DNA of 64,000 nt from Solimonas soli DSM 21787 (GTDB lineage: Bacteria > Pseudomonadota > Gammaproteobacteria > Nevskiales > Nevskiaceae): NCBI RefSeq assembly GCF_000474945.1, contig NZ_AXDW01000007.1, forward strand, positions 62,001 to 126,000, read 5' to 3'. Numbering within the stretch: the stretch's first letter is position 1; every line of letters begins with the position of its first letter. This document shows, in pieces, positions 27,170 to 36,031 of this stretch. The notes under the pieces are model-generated. The model saw only the letters and a list, made by a program, of their open reading frames with translations. It did no database searches and had not been told where the DNA came from. The position numbers and the translations under genes were made by a program.

Positions 27170-27243
27170 TGGCTGGGGGACTAGGACTCGAACCTAGATA
27201 AACAGAGTCAGAATCTGTTGTCCTGCCATTAGACGATCCCCCA
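27170..27243 (-). tRNA. tRNA-Gln (anticodon CUG)
   Basis: The minus strand folds into a complete cloverleaf of 74 bases with an encoded CCA at the 3' end. The acceptor arm is TGGGGGA paired to TCCCCCA-type bases, and the T arm contains GGTTCGAGTCC. The anticodon stem ACAGA/TCTGT encloses the loop TTCTGAC, giving anticodon CTG, which reads CAG. The unusual first base T is typical of bacterial tRNA-Gln. Confidence 0.97.
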
Positions 27244-27269
27244 TCCGAAGCGGAAATCGCAGGGCGGCG

Positions 27270-27297
27270 AGTATACACGCGCCGCCCCCAAATCCAA
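27270..27297 (-). promoter_or_regulatory. Predicted promoter of tRNA-Gln
   Basis: The minus strand has TATACT (27270-27275) 16 bases from TTGGAT (27292-27297). A start near 27263 would give a leader of about 20 bases before the tRNA. The -35 is 13 bases after the rpsI stop. Confidence 0.6.
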
Positions 27298-27309
27298 GCT
27301 GAACTTCGA

Positions 27310-27708
27310 TCAGCGCTTGGAGTACTGCGTGCCGCGGCGGGCCTTGTGCAGACCGACCTTCTTGCGCTCGACTTCGCGCGCGTCGCGCGTGACGAGACCG
27401 GCGGCGCGCAACGGCGCGCGGAACTCTTCGTCGTACTGGATCAGCGCACGCGTGATGCCGTGGCGGATCGCGCCGGCCTGGCCGTTCGGGCCGCCGCCGG
27501 CGACCGTGACCTTGAGGTCGAAACGGCCGACCGAATCGGTCACTTCGAGCGGCTGGCGGACCAGCATGCGCGAGGTTTCGCGGCCGAAGTAGTCTTCGAC
27601 GCTCTTGTCGTTGATGGTGATCGCGCCGGAGCCCGGCTTGAGGAACACGCGCGCCGCAGCAGTCTTGCGACGGCCCGTGCCGTACTTGTAATCAATGTTC
27701 TTGGCCAT
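27310..27708 (-). CDS. rpsI: 30S ribosomal protein S9
   Basis: A 132-residue ribosomal protein of the small subunit head. [20 protein letters not shown], the motif [19 protein letters not shown], and the C-terminal RRGTQYSKR tail that reaches the P site are all present. It follows rplM by 15 bases on the same strand, the usual pairing. No terminator lies between rpsI and the tRNA-Gln gene, so read-through is possible. Confidence 0.99.
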   Translation of the reverse strand: MAKNIDYKYGTGRRKTAAARVFLKPGSGAITINDKSVEDYFGRETSRMLVRQPLEVTDSVGRFDLKVTVAGGGPNGQAGAIRHGITRALIQYDEEFRAPLRAAGLVTRDAREVERKKVGLHKARRGTQYSKR

Positions 27709-27723
27709 GGGTAGCGGACCGGA

Positions 27724-28152
27724 TCAGATGTTGAGAGGCTGCGGCTGCTGCGCGGTGTGCGGATGTTCCGCGCCGGCATAGACCTTCAGCTTGCGGAACT
27801 GCGCGAAGCCCAGCGGACCGCCCGGCAGCATGCCCTTGACGGCTTTCTCGATCGCGCGCTCCGGCGCCTTCTGCAACAGCTTCTCGAGGGTGATCGACTT
27901 GATGCCGCCCGGGTATTCCGAGTGGCTGTAGTAGATCTTGTCCTTGAGCTTGTTGCCGGTCGCCTTCACCTTCTCGGCGTTGATGACGACGATGTAATCG
28001 CCGGTATCGACGTGCGGAGTGTATTCCGGCTTGTGCTTGCCGCGCAGGCGGCGAGCCACTTCGGTGGCCAAACGGCCGAGCGTCTTGTCCGTCGCGTCAA
28101 TCACGTACCAGTCGCGCTTGACGGTCTCGGACTTGGCGAAGATGGTCTTCAT
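27724..28152 (-). CDS. rplM: 50S ribosomal protein L13
   Basis: A 142-residue large-subunit protein, one of the early assembly proteins. Typical segments are [20 protein letters not shown] and [20 protein letters not shown], followed by the [12 protein letters not shown] and [13 protein letters not shown] regions. It is the first gene of the rplM-rpsI operon. In Escherichia coli L13 represses its own leader; the short leader here (about 68 bases) was not shown to fold the same way. Confidence 0.99.
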   Translation of the reverse strand: MKTIFAKSETVKRDWYVIDATDKTLGRLATEVARRLRGKHKPEYTPHVDTGDYIVVINAEKVKATGNKLKDKIYYSHSEYPGGIKSITLEKLLQKAPERAIEKAVKGMLPGGPLGFAQFRKLKVYAGAEHPHTAQQPQPLNI

Positions 28153-28226
28153 GGTCCAGTCCTATCGGTAGTTATAGTTCGGTTCCGGACTGCCCGAAGG
28201 CGTTCCTGAACCTCGAAAAGCGCGCG

Positions 28227-28255
28227 ATTGTAAGGGGGTACGGAGACCGGCGCAA
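28227..28255 (-). promoter_or_regulatory. Predicted promoter of rplM-rpsI
   Basis: On the minus strand TACAAT (28227-28232) lies 17 bases from TTGCGC (28250-28255). The implied start is about 68 bases before the rplM start codon. Confidence 0.55.
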
Positions 28256-28315
28256 GGGCGAGAAGGATCAACGCCGCCATCCCTGGCGCGACCTCATCTC
28301 AATGATCAGACCCCT

Positions 28316-28426
28316 GCCCGGCCGTGTTCGTTTAACTCGGCATGACTTCGAGTCATGCCTCGTCCGGACGAACACTGACCGGGCGTTCGCAGAACATGAG
28401 TGCCATTCAAGGCACTCATGTTCTGC
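28316..28426. repeat. Nested palindrome and a 16-base perfect hairpin after the pilus ATPase genes
   Basis: An outer pair (GTGTTCGT 28324-28331 with ACGAACAC 28368-28375, extended by GCCCGG/CCGGGC) encloses a 9-base stem GGCATGACT/AGTCATGCC (28339-28359). A second stem has 16-base perfect arms, 28389-28404 and 28411-28426, and ends at the stop codon of the third PilT-family gene. No T-run follows on either strand. The structures may stabilise or end the pilus transcript; otherwise 28153-28426 holds only the rplM promoter. Confidence 0.65.
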
Positions 28427-29488
28427 TCACCCAAAGTTGATCTTTGCTTCGAGGTTGGTCCGCGAATCGGCGTTGGTCAGCGCCTCGTCGAGCGAGATGG
28501 TGCCGGCGCGGTAGAGGCCGAGCAGCGACTGGTCGAAGGTCTGCACGCCCTTGTCCGAGGACTGGTCCATGGCGGCGCGAATCTCGTCGATGCGCTTGTG
28601 CAGGATGAGATCCTGGATGAACGGCGTGTTGATCATCACTTCCATCGCGGCGACGCGCCTGCCGTCGGTGCGCCGCACGAGGCGCTGCGAGACGATCGCG
28701 CGCAGGGTCAGCGACAGGTCCATGTACAGCTGCTCGCGCAGTTCGTCCGGATACAGGTTCACGATGCGCTGCAGCGCCTGGTAGGCGTTGTTGGCGTGCA
28801 GCGTCGAGATCGCCAGATGGCCGGTGTTGGCGAGCTGGATGCAGGCATCCATGGTCTCGCGCGTGCGCACCTCGCCGACGAGGATGACGTCCGGCGCCTC
28901 GCGCAGCGCACTCTTCAGGGCACGCTCGTAGCTGACGGTGTCCTGGCCGACTTCGCGCTGGTTGACGATGCTGCGCTGGTTGGGATGGATGAACTCGATC
29001 GGATCCTCGATCGTCAGGATGTGGCCCGATTGCGTGGCGTTGCGGTGATTGATCATCGCCGCCAGCGTCGTCGACTTGCCCGAGCCGGTGGCGCCCACCA
29101 TGAGGATCAGGCCGCGCTTCTGCGCGATCAGGTCCTTGAGCACCGCCGGCATGCCGGGAATGCCGTCGAGCGTCGGCACCTGCGAGCGCACGTAACGCAT
29201 CACCATGCCGAGCGCGCCGCGCTGGTGGAAGATGTTGACGCGGAAGCGTCCGAGACCGCCGGCCTCGGTGGCCAGATCGATCTCCAGGTTCTGATCGAGC
29301 CAGGCCTGCTGATCCGGCGAGAGGATGCTGTGCGCCAGCTCGCGGATGAACTCGCGCGTCAGCGGCGTCTTGCCGATCGGATAGAGCTCACCCTCCACCT
29401 TGATCTGCGCCGGCGCGTTGGCCGTGAAGAACAGGTCCGAGCCGTCTTTTTCGACGCACAGTTTCAGGTACGGCAGGATTTTCAGCAT
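28427..29488 (-). CDS. Third PilT/PilU-family pilus ATPase
   Basis: A hexameric-type secretion ATPase of 353 residues. Walker A is GATGSGKST, the Asp box reads HILTIEDPIEFIH, the Walker B region is [17 protein letters not shown], and the His box is AISTLHANNAYQAL. It has the PilT-like N-terminal PAS-type segment DGSDLFFTANAPAQIKVEGE. It differs enough from the two ATPases upstream not to be a recent copy. Such extra paralogues may tune retraction of type IV pili at the cytoplasmic membrane. Start ATG 29488 follows the pilU gene by 62 bases. It is the last of three tandem genes. Confidence 0.88.
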   Translation of the reverse strand: MLKILPYLKLCVEKDGSDLFFTANAPAQIKVEGELYPIGKTPLTREFIRELAHSILSPDQQAWLDQNLEIDLATEAGGLGRFRVNIFHQRGALGMVMRYVRSQVPTLDGIPGMPAVLKDLIAQKRGLILMVGATGSGKSTTLAAMINHRNATQSGHILTIEDPIEFIHPNQRSIVNQREVGQDTVSYERALKSALREAPDVILVGEVRTRETMDACIQLANTGHLAISTLHANNAYQALQRIVNLYPDELREQLYMDLSLTLRAIVSQRLVRRTDGRRVAAMEVMINTPFIQDLILHKRIDEIRAAMDQSSDKGVQTFDQSLLGLYRAGTISLDEALTNADSRTNLEAKINFG

Positions 29489-29550
29489 GCCTGGATGTCC
29501 CCGCGGCGTTTTTCCGGGTACGGCTGGTCGTGATGCGGTGTCGCGTCGCG

Positions 29551-30717
29551 TCAGCGCCGCATCACCGTCGCGCTGTCGTCCTCGCGCATGCGCATTCTCT
29601 TCACGCCCTCGTCCTCGAGCAGACTGGCGCGCGCGCGCGTCGACTCGAGCTTGATGCGCAGGCGCAGCTCGTTCTGCGAGTCGGCGTTGCGGATCGCCTC
29701 GTCGTAGCCGATGGTGCCGGCCTCGAACAGTTCGAACAGGTACTGGTCGAAGGTGATCATGCCCTGCTCGTTCGAGCGCGCCATCACTTCCTTGATGCCG
29801 GCGACCTCGCCCTTGAAGATCATGTCGGCGATCAGCGGCGAGTTGATCAGGATCTCCATCGCCGCCGTGCGGCCGCCGCCTTCCTTGCGCACGAGGCGCT
29901 GCGAGATGATGGCCTTGAGATTCAGCGACAGGTCCATGAGCAGCTGCTCGCGCTTCTCCTCGGGGAAGAAGTTGATGACGCGATCGAGCGCCTGATTCGC
30001 CGAGTTGGCGTGCAGCGTGGCCAGCACCAGATGCCCGGTTTCGGCGAAGTTCACCGCGTATTCCATGCCTTCGCGGGTGCGGATTTCGCCGATCAGGATG
30101 ACGTCCGGCGCCTGGCGCAGCGTGTTCTTCAGCGCCGCCTCCCAGGAGAAGGTGTCGGTGCCGACTTCGCGCTGCGTGATCATGCAGCCTAGATGCGGGT
30201 GCACGTATTCGATCGGGTCCTCGATGGTGACGATGTGGCCGCGCGAGTTCTGGTTGCGGTGGCCGACCATCGCCGCCAGCGAGGTCGACTTGCCCGAGCC
30301 GGTCGCGCCGACCATCAGCACGAGGCCGCGCTTCTCCATCACGATCTTCTTCATCTGCTCGGGCAGGCCGAGCTGCTCGAAGGTCGGGATCTCGGTGGTG
30401 ATCGTGCGCAGCACGCCGCCGACGCGGCCCTGCTGCACGAAGGCGTTGACGCGGAAGCGGCCGATGCCCGGCGGCGCGATCGCGAAATTGCACTCGTTGC
30501 TGGCCTCGAACTCCTTGATCTGGCGATCGTTCATCAGCGAACGCACGATCATCGCCGAGGCTTCGCCGGGCAGCGCCTTTTCCATCACCGGCGTCATCTG
30601 CCCGTCGAGCTTGATCGCCGGCGGAAAGCCGGCGGTGATGAAGAGATCCGAGGCGCCCTTCTGCTTCATCAGCGCCAGCAGCTGCTGCACGAGCTTGATC
30701 GCCTGTTCGCGGTCCAT
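29551..30717 (-). CDS. pilU: Type IV pilus retraction ATPase PilU
   Basis: PilT-dependent accessory retraction ATPase of 388 residues. Features typical of PilU are [20 protein letters not shown], the SNECNFAI segment, Walker [20 protein letters not shown], and the long C-terminal extension ending in a charged [15 protein letters not shown]. The Asp and His boxes ([26 protein letters not shown]) are intact. It lies 28 bases after pilT on the same strand, the normal order. Confidence 0.93.
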   Translation of the reverse strand: MDREQAIKLVQQLLALMKQKGASDLFITAGFPPAIKLDGQMTPVMEKALPGEASAMIVRSLMNDRQIKEFEASNECNFAIAPPGIGRFRVNAFVQQGRVGGVLRTITTEIPTFEQLGLPEQMKKIVMEKRGLVLMVGATGSGKSTSLAAMVGHRNQNSRGHIVTIEDPIEYVHPHLGCMITQREVGTDTFSWEAALKNTLRQAPDVILIGEIRTREGMEYAVNFAETGHLVLATLHANSANQALDRVINFFPEEKREQLLMDLSLNLKAIISQRLVRKEGGGRTAAMEILINSPLIADMIFKGEVAGIKEVMARSNEQGMITFDQYLFELFEAGTIGYDEAIRNADSQNELRLRIKLESTRARASLLEDEGVKRMRMREDDSATVMRR

Positions 30718-30745
30718 GTCTTATCTTTCCTGGTGCGGCGCCGCC

Positions 30746-31789
30746 TCAGTTCAGCGAGAACGTGCGCGGATCGGCCGAGCGCAGTCGCGCTTCCTCCAGC
30801 GACGTCATGCCCTTCTTGACCAGTTCCTTGAGGCACTGGTCGAGCGTCTGCATGCCTTCCTTGCCGCCGGTCTGGATCGCCGAATACATCTGCGCGATCT
30901 TGTTCTCGCGGATCAGGTTACGGATCGCCGGCGTGCCGATCATGATTTCGTGCGCGGCGACGCGGCCGCCGCCCTTCTTCTTCAGCAGCGTCTGCGAAAT
31001 GACCGCGCGCAGCGATTCCGACAGCATCGCGCGCACCATGTCCTTCTCGGCGGCCGGGAACACGTCGACCACGCGGTCGATGGTCTTGGCCGCCGAGGAG
31101 GTGTGCAGCGTGCCGAACACGAGGTGGCCGGTTTCGGCGGCGGTCAGCGCCAGGCGGATCGTTTCCAGATCGCGCATTTCGCCGACCAGGATGACGTCCG
31201 GATCCTCGCGCAGCGCCGAGCGCAGGGCCTCGTTGAAGCCGAGCGTGTCGCGGTGCACCTCGCGCTGGTTGATCAGGCACTTCTTCGACTGATGCACGAA
31301 CTCGATCGGGTCCTCGACGGTGAGGATGTGCCCGTACTCGTTCTCGTTGATGTGGTTGACCATCGCCGCCAGCGTGGTCGACTTGCCGGAGCCGGTCGGC
31401 CCGGTCACCAGCACGATGCCGCGCGGATACTCGGCGATGTCCTTGAAGATCGCCGGGCAACGCAGATCCTCGAGCGTCTGGATCTTCGACGGAATGGTGC
31501 GGAACACGGCACCGGCGCCGCGCGAGGTGTTGAAGGCATTGACGCGAAAGCGCGCGAGGCCCGGAATCTCGAAGGAGAAGTCGGTTTCGAGGAACTCGTC
31601 CCAGGCCTTGCGCTGCTTGTCGTTCATGATGTCGTACACCATGTCATGAACGTCCTTGTGTCCGAGCGGCGGCAGGTTGATGCGCTTGACGTCGCCGTCG
31701 ACGCGGATCATCGGTTCGACGCCGGCCGACAGATGCAGGTCGGACGCGCCTTGTTTGACGCTGAACGTCAGCAACTGCGCGATATCCAT
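30746..31789 (-). CDS. pilT: Type IV pilus retraction ATPase PilT
   Basis: Retraction motor of type IV pili, needed for twitching and often for DNA uptake. At 347 residues it matches Pil[21 protein letters not shown], Walker [10 protein letters not shown], the [20 protein letters not shown] Asp box, the [20 protein letters not shown] Walker B region and the [20 protein letters not shown] His box are all present. The gene is divergent from the yggS-type gene, a common arrangement in gamma- and betaproteobacteria. Confidence 0.97.
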   Translation of the reverse strand: MDIAQLLTFSVKQGASDLHLSAGVEPMIRVDGDVKRINLPPLGHKDVHDMVYDIMNDKQRKAWDEFLETDFSFEIPGLARFRVNAFNTSRGAGAVFRTIPSKIQTLEDLRCPAIFKDIAEYPRGIVLVTGPTGSGKSTTLAAMVNHINENEYGHILTVEDPIEFVHQSKKCLINQREVHRDTLGFNEALRSALREDPDVILVGEMRDLETIRLALTAAETGHLVFGTLHTSSAAKTIDRVVDVFPAAEKDMVRAMLSESLRAVISQTLLKKKGGGRVAAHEIMIGTPAIRNLIRENKIAQMYSAIQTGGKEGMQTLDQCLKELVKKGMTSLEEARLRSADPRTFSLN

Positions 31790-31895
31790 GCGAAACGTCC
31801 CCGAGGCGAAGCTACATCCGGTTGGTGTTTAATGTCGCCCCCCGCCGGGTCGACGCTGAACGGCGACGTTATCGGCAATCCCGACCGCAAGCAAC

Positions 31896-32621
31896 ATGGC
31901 CGACATCGAATCGAATCTCGTCGCGGTCCGCCGCCGCATCCGCGCGGCCTGCCGCGCCGCCGGACGCGCGGAGGACGCGGTCGGCCTGCTCGCCATCAGC
32001 AAGACCCAGGACGCCGCGGCGATCCGCGCCGCCCACGCGGCCGGGCAATACGCCTTTGGCGAGAATTACCTGCAGGAAGCGCTCGACAAGCGCGCACGGC
32101 TGGCCGATGCGCGGCTGCTGCCGCCGATCGAATGGCACTTCACCGGCCCGATCCAGTCGAACAAGACGCGCGCGATCGCCGAGGCCTTCGACTGGGTGCA
32201 CACCGTCGACCGCCTGAAGATCGCCCAGCGCCTGTCCGAGCAGCGGCCGGCCACGCTGCCGCCCCTGCACGTCTGCGTGCAGGTCAACATCTCCGGCGAA
32301 GCGAGCAAGTCGGGCTGCGCAGCGGCCGAAAGCGCGGCGCTGTGCCACGCCGTCGCGGCGCTGCCACGTCTGCGCCTGCGCGGGCTGATGGCCATTCCGG
32401 CGCCGCCCGCCGAAGGCGACGACCCGCGCGCGCCGTTCCGCGCCCTGCGCGAACTGTTCGAGAACCTGCGCCGCGACGGCCTCGAACTCGATACACTTTC
32501 GGCCGGCATGTCGGACGACCTCGAAGCGGCGATCGCCGAGGGTTCCACCATCGTTCGCATCGGGTCGGCCATCTTCGGGCCGCGCGAATCACGAATCACG
32601 AATCACCCATCACGACCATGA
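31896..32621 (+). CDS. yggS: PLP homeostasis protein (YggS/PLPBP family)
   Basis: Binds pyridoxal phosphate and keeps B6 vitamers in balance. At 241 residues it has the PLP Lys in LLAISKTQ (Lys 36), [56 protein letters not shown] and [10 protein letters not shown]. The last dozen residues ([12 protein letters not shown]) go beyond the usual end and are encoded by short AATCACG repeats that join the gene to rpiA by a four-base overlap. The gene is divergent from pilT. Confidence 0.95.
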   Translation: MADIESNLVAVRRRIRAACRAAGRAEDAVGLLAISKTQDAAAIRAAHAAGQYAFGENYLQEALDKRARLADARLLPPIEWHFTGPIQSNKTRAIAEAFDWVHTVDRLKIAQRLSEQRPATLPPLHVCVQVNISGEASKSGCAAAESAALCHAVAALPRLRLRGLMAIPAPPAEGDDPRAPFRALRELFENLRRDGLELDTLSAGMSDDLEAAIAEGSTIVRIGSAIFGPRESRITNHPSRP

Positions 32622-33286
32622 GCCCGCAAGATCTCGCCAAGCGCCAAGCCGCCGAAGCCGCCCTCGCCTACGTCGAACCGGGCGAAGTGCTCGGCGTCGG
32701 CACCGGCTCGACCGTCAACATCTTCATCGACCTGCTCGCCGAGAAGAAGCTGGCGCAGGACGTCAAGGGCGCGGTGTCGTCGTCGAACGCCAGCACCGAG
32801 CGCCTGAAGAAGATCGGCATCCCGGTGCTGGACCTCAACAAGACCGGCACCCTGTCGGTCTACGTCGACGGCGCCGACGAGGCGAATCGGCACCTGCAGC
32901 TGATCAAGGGCGGCGGCGCGGCGCTGACGCGCGAGAAGATCGTCGCCGCGGCGAGCCGCAGGTTCGTCTGCATCGTCGACCAGTCCAAGCAGGTCGAGGT
33001 GCTCGGCACGTTCCCGCTGCCGATCGAAGTGATCCCGATGGCGCAGTCCTACGTCGGCCGCGAGCTGGTCAGGCTCGGCGGCAGGCCGGTGCTGCGCGAG
33101 GGCGTGGTCACCGACAACGGCAACGTCATCATCGACCTGCACGGCATGAGCATCGTCGATCCGGTGCAGCTGGAAACCGCGATCAACCTGATCGCCGGCG
33201 TGGTCTGCGTCGGCCTGTTCGCGCGGCGGCCGGCGGACGTGCTGATCGTCGGCACGGCGGACGGCGCGAAGACCATCAAGCCGTAA
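32618..33286 (+). CDS. rpiA: Ribose-5-phosphate isomerase A
   Basis: Interconverts ribose 5-phosphate and ribulose 5-phosphate in the pentose phosphate pathway. The 222-residue product has [19 protein letters not shown], then [19 protein letters not shown], the YVDGADEAN acid site, [16 protein letters not shown] and [14 protein letters not shown]. The catalytic Asp, Glu and Lys are in place. Its ATG overlaps the stop of the upstream gene (ATGA). A palindromic dispersed repeat follows 13 bases downstream and may act as a weak terminator. Confidence 0.97.
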   Translation: MSPQDLAKRQAAEAALAYVEPGEVLGVGTGSTVNIFIDLLAEKKLAQDVKGAVSSSNASTERLKKIGIPVLDLNKTGTLSVYVDGADEANRHLQLIKGGGAALTREKIVAAASRRFVCIVDQSKQVEVLGTFPLPIEVIPMAQSYVGRELVRLGGRPVLREGVVTDNGNVIIDLHGMSIVDPVQLETAINLIAGVVCVGLFARRPADVLIVGTADGAKTIKP

Positions 33287-33298
33287 CGCCACGATTCC

Positions 33299-33322
33299 CT
33301 CTCCCCACGGACGTGGGGAGAG
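33299..33322. repeat. CTCTCCCC-type dispersed hairpin
   Basis: CTCTCCCCAC and GTGGGGAGAG form a perfect 10-base stem with a GGAC loop between rpiA and the convergent 52-residue gene. Relatives occur at 49920-49945, 50184-50207 and 62693-62718. Confidence 0.75.
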
Positions 33323-33365
33323 AAGATCATGTCGCGCGCGCCTGCGGCGCGAGCGACGCGATCAG

Positions 33366-33524
33366 TCAGTGCACCTTGCGCGACTTGCCGGCGCGATGTT
33401 CGGCCGACTTCTGCGCCTGTCCGCCGCCGCCGAAGGCGGCGCCGTTGAAGCGCGAGGGCGGACCGTAGGTCTTCTGCGGCTGTTCGCGCTTGGGCTTGCC
33501 GGGTTTCCTGCGCTTGTCGCTCAT
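33366..33524 (-). CDS. Small basic protein coupled to the RhlE-type helicase
   Basis: A 52-residue frame beginning [18 protein letters not shown] and ending in [14 protein letters not shown]. It is very rich in Lys and Arg, with a Gly patch in the middle. The ATG overlaps the helicase stop by four bases (ATGA), the usual sign of coupled translation. The composition suggests RNA binding or a disordered ribosome-linked protein. I do not recognise a family. It is supported by the overlap and by codon use like that of neighbouring genes. Confidence 0.55.
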   Translation of the reverse strand: MSDKRRKPGKPKREQPQKTYGPPSRFNGAAFGGGGQAQKSAEHRAGKSRKVH

Positions 33525-35167
33525 CGAACCGCCTGACCTCCGCCGTGTCGCTGACCGCCGCGGCCACCGCGACCGGCGTTGCCGCCGCCATGGCGCCCGC
33601 CGCCGTTGCCACGCCCGCCCCCGCCGTTGCCGCCATGATGGCCGCGACCCGCCTGCGGCGCGCCACCGCGGCGACGCGGCGAATCGAACGGATCGGGCGC
33701 GCGCTCGTGCACGACGCCGATCACGTTGCCGTTGACGTCACCGTTCTCGTCACGCGGCTTGTGCGCCGCGGGCGGGCGACCCGGCTGCGCCTGCGGACCG
33801 CCGTGACGGCCGCCCGGGCGCTGCGCGTCACGCGGACCGCCGGCGCGCTGCGCGCCCGGGGCCTGGCCGCCCCGGCCGCCGCCGCCGTTGCCACGGCCCT
33901 GCTGCTGCGCGCCGCGCTGACCCTGGCGCTGCGGCTGATGCCGCTGGCCGCCGTCGCGCGGCGGACGCGGCGCCTCGGCGTCCGCCGGCTCGGCGGATGC
34001 CGAGCCGCGCTCGAAACCGTCGACCTCGAAACCCGGCAGCTGCTTGCGCAGCAGCTTCTCGATGCCGCGCAGCTCGTCGCGCTCGTCCGGGCTGACCAGC
34101 GAGAACGCCTCGCCGACGTTACCGGCGCGGCCGGTGCGGCCGATGCGGTGCACGTAGTCCTCGGGCACGTTCGGCAGCTCGAAATTGACGACGTGCGGCA
34201 GCTGGTCGATGTCCAGGCCACGCGCGGCGATGTCGGTGGCCACCAGGATGCGCACCACGCCGGCCTTGAACTCGGCCAGCGCCTTGGTGCGCGCGTTCTG
34301 GCTCTTGTTGCCGTGCAGCGCGGCGGCGTTGATGCCGGCCTTGATCAGCTTCTCGACGAGGCGGTTGGCGCCGTGCTTGGTGCGCGTGAAGACCAGGGTC
34401 TGCTTCCAGTCGTAGCCTTTCGCCAGATGGATCAGCAGCTCGGTCTTGCGCGCCTTGTCGACGAAGATCACGCGCTGCTCGACGCTTTCCACCGCCGAGT
34501 TGCGCGGCGCGATGTCGATCGTCACCGGCGAGCTGAGCAGGCCTTCGGCGAGCTTGCGGATGTCCGGCGAGAACGTCGCCGAGAACAGCAGGTTCTGGCG
34601 CTGCTTCGGCAGCAGGCCGATGACGCGGCGGATGTCGTGGATGAAGCCCATGTCGAGCATGCGGTCGGCTTCGTCGAGCACCAGAGTCCCGACCTGCGAC
34701 AGGTCGACGGTCTTCTGCTGCACGTGATCGAGCAGGCGGCCCGGCGTGGCGACGACGATCTCGGCGCCGCCGGCGAGCTGCTCGATCTGCGGGTTGATGC
34801 CGACGCCGCCGAAGATCAGCACGGTGCGGATGCCCGGCACGTGGCGGCCGTAGGTCTGCACGCTGTCGCGCACCTGCGCGGCCAGCTCGCGCGTCGGCAC
34901 CAGCACGAGGATGCGCACCTGCTTGCGCGCCGCGCGCGTGCCGCCGGCGTGCAGGCGCTGCAGCAGCGGCAGGGTGAAGGCGGCGGTCTTGCCGGTGCCG
35001 GTCTGCGCGGCGGCGAGCAGATCGCGGCCGGCGAGGATTTCGGGAATGGCGCGGGCCTGGATCGGCGTGGGCTGGGTGTAGCCCTCGTCGGACACGGCGC
35101 GCAACAGTTCGGATGCGAGGCCGAGGCCGGCGAAGGCCCCTTCCCGGGATGTAGCTTCGGATGACAT
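33521..35167 (-). CDS. rhlE: DEAD-box RNA helicase, RhlE type
   Basis: ATP-dependent RNA helicase of 548 residues. The Q motif is [16 protein letters not shown], motif I QTGTGKT, motif [19 protein letters not shown], motif III SATFS, and motif [29 protein letters not shown] is the start of the second RecA domain as in RhlE. From about residue 395 the tail is rich in Gly, Gln, Arg and Pro (for example [20 protein letters not shown]), as in RNA-binding tails. The leader is about 170 bases from a TATACT -10, which fits growth-temperature or self control. The 52-residue gene overlaps its end. Confidence 0.93.
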   Translation of the reverse strand: MSSEATSREGAFAGLGLASELLRAVSDEGYTQPTPIQARAIPEILAGRDLLAAAQTGTGKTAAFTLPLLQRLHAGGTRAARKQVRILVLVPTRELAAQVRDSVQTYGRHVPGIRTVLIFGGVGINPQIEQLAGGAEIVVATPGRLLDHVQQKTVDLSQVGTLVLDEADRMLDMGFIHDIRRVIGLLPKQRQNLLFSATFSPDIRKLAEGLLSSPVTIDIAPRNSAVESVEQRVIFVDKARKTELLIHLAKGYDWKQTLVFTRTKHGANRLVEKLIKAGINAAALHGNKSQNARTKALAEFKAGVVRILVATDIAARGLDIDQLPHVVNFELPNVPEDYVHRIGRTGRAGNVGEAFSLVSPDERDELRGIEKLLRKQLPGFEVDGFERGSASAEPADAEAPRPPRDGGQRHQPQRQGQRGAQQQGRGNGGGGRGGQAPGAQRAGGPRDAQRPGGRHGGPQAQPGRPPAAHKPRDENGDVNGNVIGVVHERAPDPFDSPRRRGGAPQAGRGHHGGNGGGGRGNGGGRHGGGNAGRGGRGGQRHGGGQAVR

Positions 35168-35344
35168 TCAATAACTCCTGAACGCCTGCAGCGCGGATCA
35201 TTCCGCGGACCGGTTCAGGTCGTGCGATTCAAGGACGATGTCGCGGCTGCGCCGCCGACATTGCTCACGGCGGTGCGGAAGCGGCGCATGGTTGGGCCGG
35301 AATTCCGTCAGCGTCAACCGGTGGACGCCTCGCGAACGGCGCGC

Positions 35345-35350
35345 AGTATA
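35345..35350 (-). promoter_or_regulatory. Probable -10 of rhlE, giving a long leader
   Basis: The minus strand reads TATACT, placing the start about 170 bases before the rhlE start codon. The -35 is weak. The leader 35168-35340 has no gene on either strand. Confidence 0.4.
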
Positions 35351-35452
35351 GCGGCGCGCCGGCGTTTCACCTAATCTTGTCGCCGGCCGATACGCAAATC
35401 GCGTGCCGGCCCGGCTTCGTCACTCGCGCAACCCCACCGCAAGAGGTGATTC

Positions 35453-35938
35453 ATGAAGAAGATGCTTGCACTCGCCGCCCTGGCGATGTCCGCCGTCCTT
35501 CCCGCTCACGCCGATACCTGGAAGGACCTGAAGAACGCGGCCAAGCAGCAGGCCTCCGACAAGGCCGCCGAACAGCTCGGCATGGCGACGCCGGCGCCGG
35601 CCAACGCCAAGGTCTACTTCATCAATCTCAAGGACGGCGACACCGTGTCCAGTCCGGTCAAGGTGCAGTTCGGCCTGTCCAATGCCGGCGTGGCGCCGGC
35701 GGGCATGAACAAGGAAGGCACCGGCCATCATCACCTGCTGATCGACGACCCCACGGTCGACTTCACCCAGCCGCTGCCGATGACCGACCAGATCAAGCAC
35801 TTCGGCGGCGGCCAGACCGAAACCTCGCTGACGCTCAAGCCCGGCAAGCACACGCTGCAGCTGCTGTTCGCCGACTGGAAACACCAGCCGTTCAACCCCT
35901 CGGTGCAGTCGGACAAGATCACGATCACCGTCAAGTAG
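35453..35938 (+). CDS. Exported DUF4399-family protein
   Basis: A 161-residue protein with a signal peptide (MKKMLALAALAMSAVLPAHA). The DUF4399 domain shows VYFINLKDGDTVSSPVKVQF, the His-rich GTGHHHLLIDDP and LTLKPGKHTLQLLFADWKHQ. The three His residues suggest metal binding, not proven. It probably acts in the periplasm. The gene stands alone, divergent from rhlE and about 93 bases before rpoN. Confidence 0.86.
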   Translation: MKKMLALAALAMSAVLPAHADTWKDLKNAAKQQASDKAAEQLGMATPAPANAKVYFINLKDGDTVSSPVKVQFGLSNAGVAPAGMNKEGTGHHHLLIDDPTVDFTQPLPMTDQIKHFGGGQTETSLTLKPGKHTLQLLFADWKHQPFNPSVQSDKITITVK

Positions 35939-36031
35939 GCGAGGCATCGGTGCCGGCGCGGCGCGGCAGCGGCTGCTGCCGGCCGCCGCCGCACTCTGCG
36001 GTTCATCACAATTCATAGAAGATAAAAGGGC

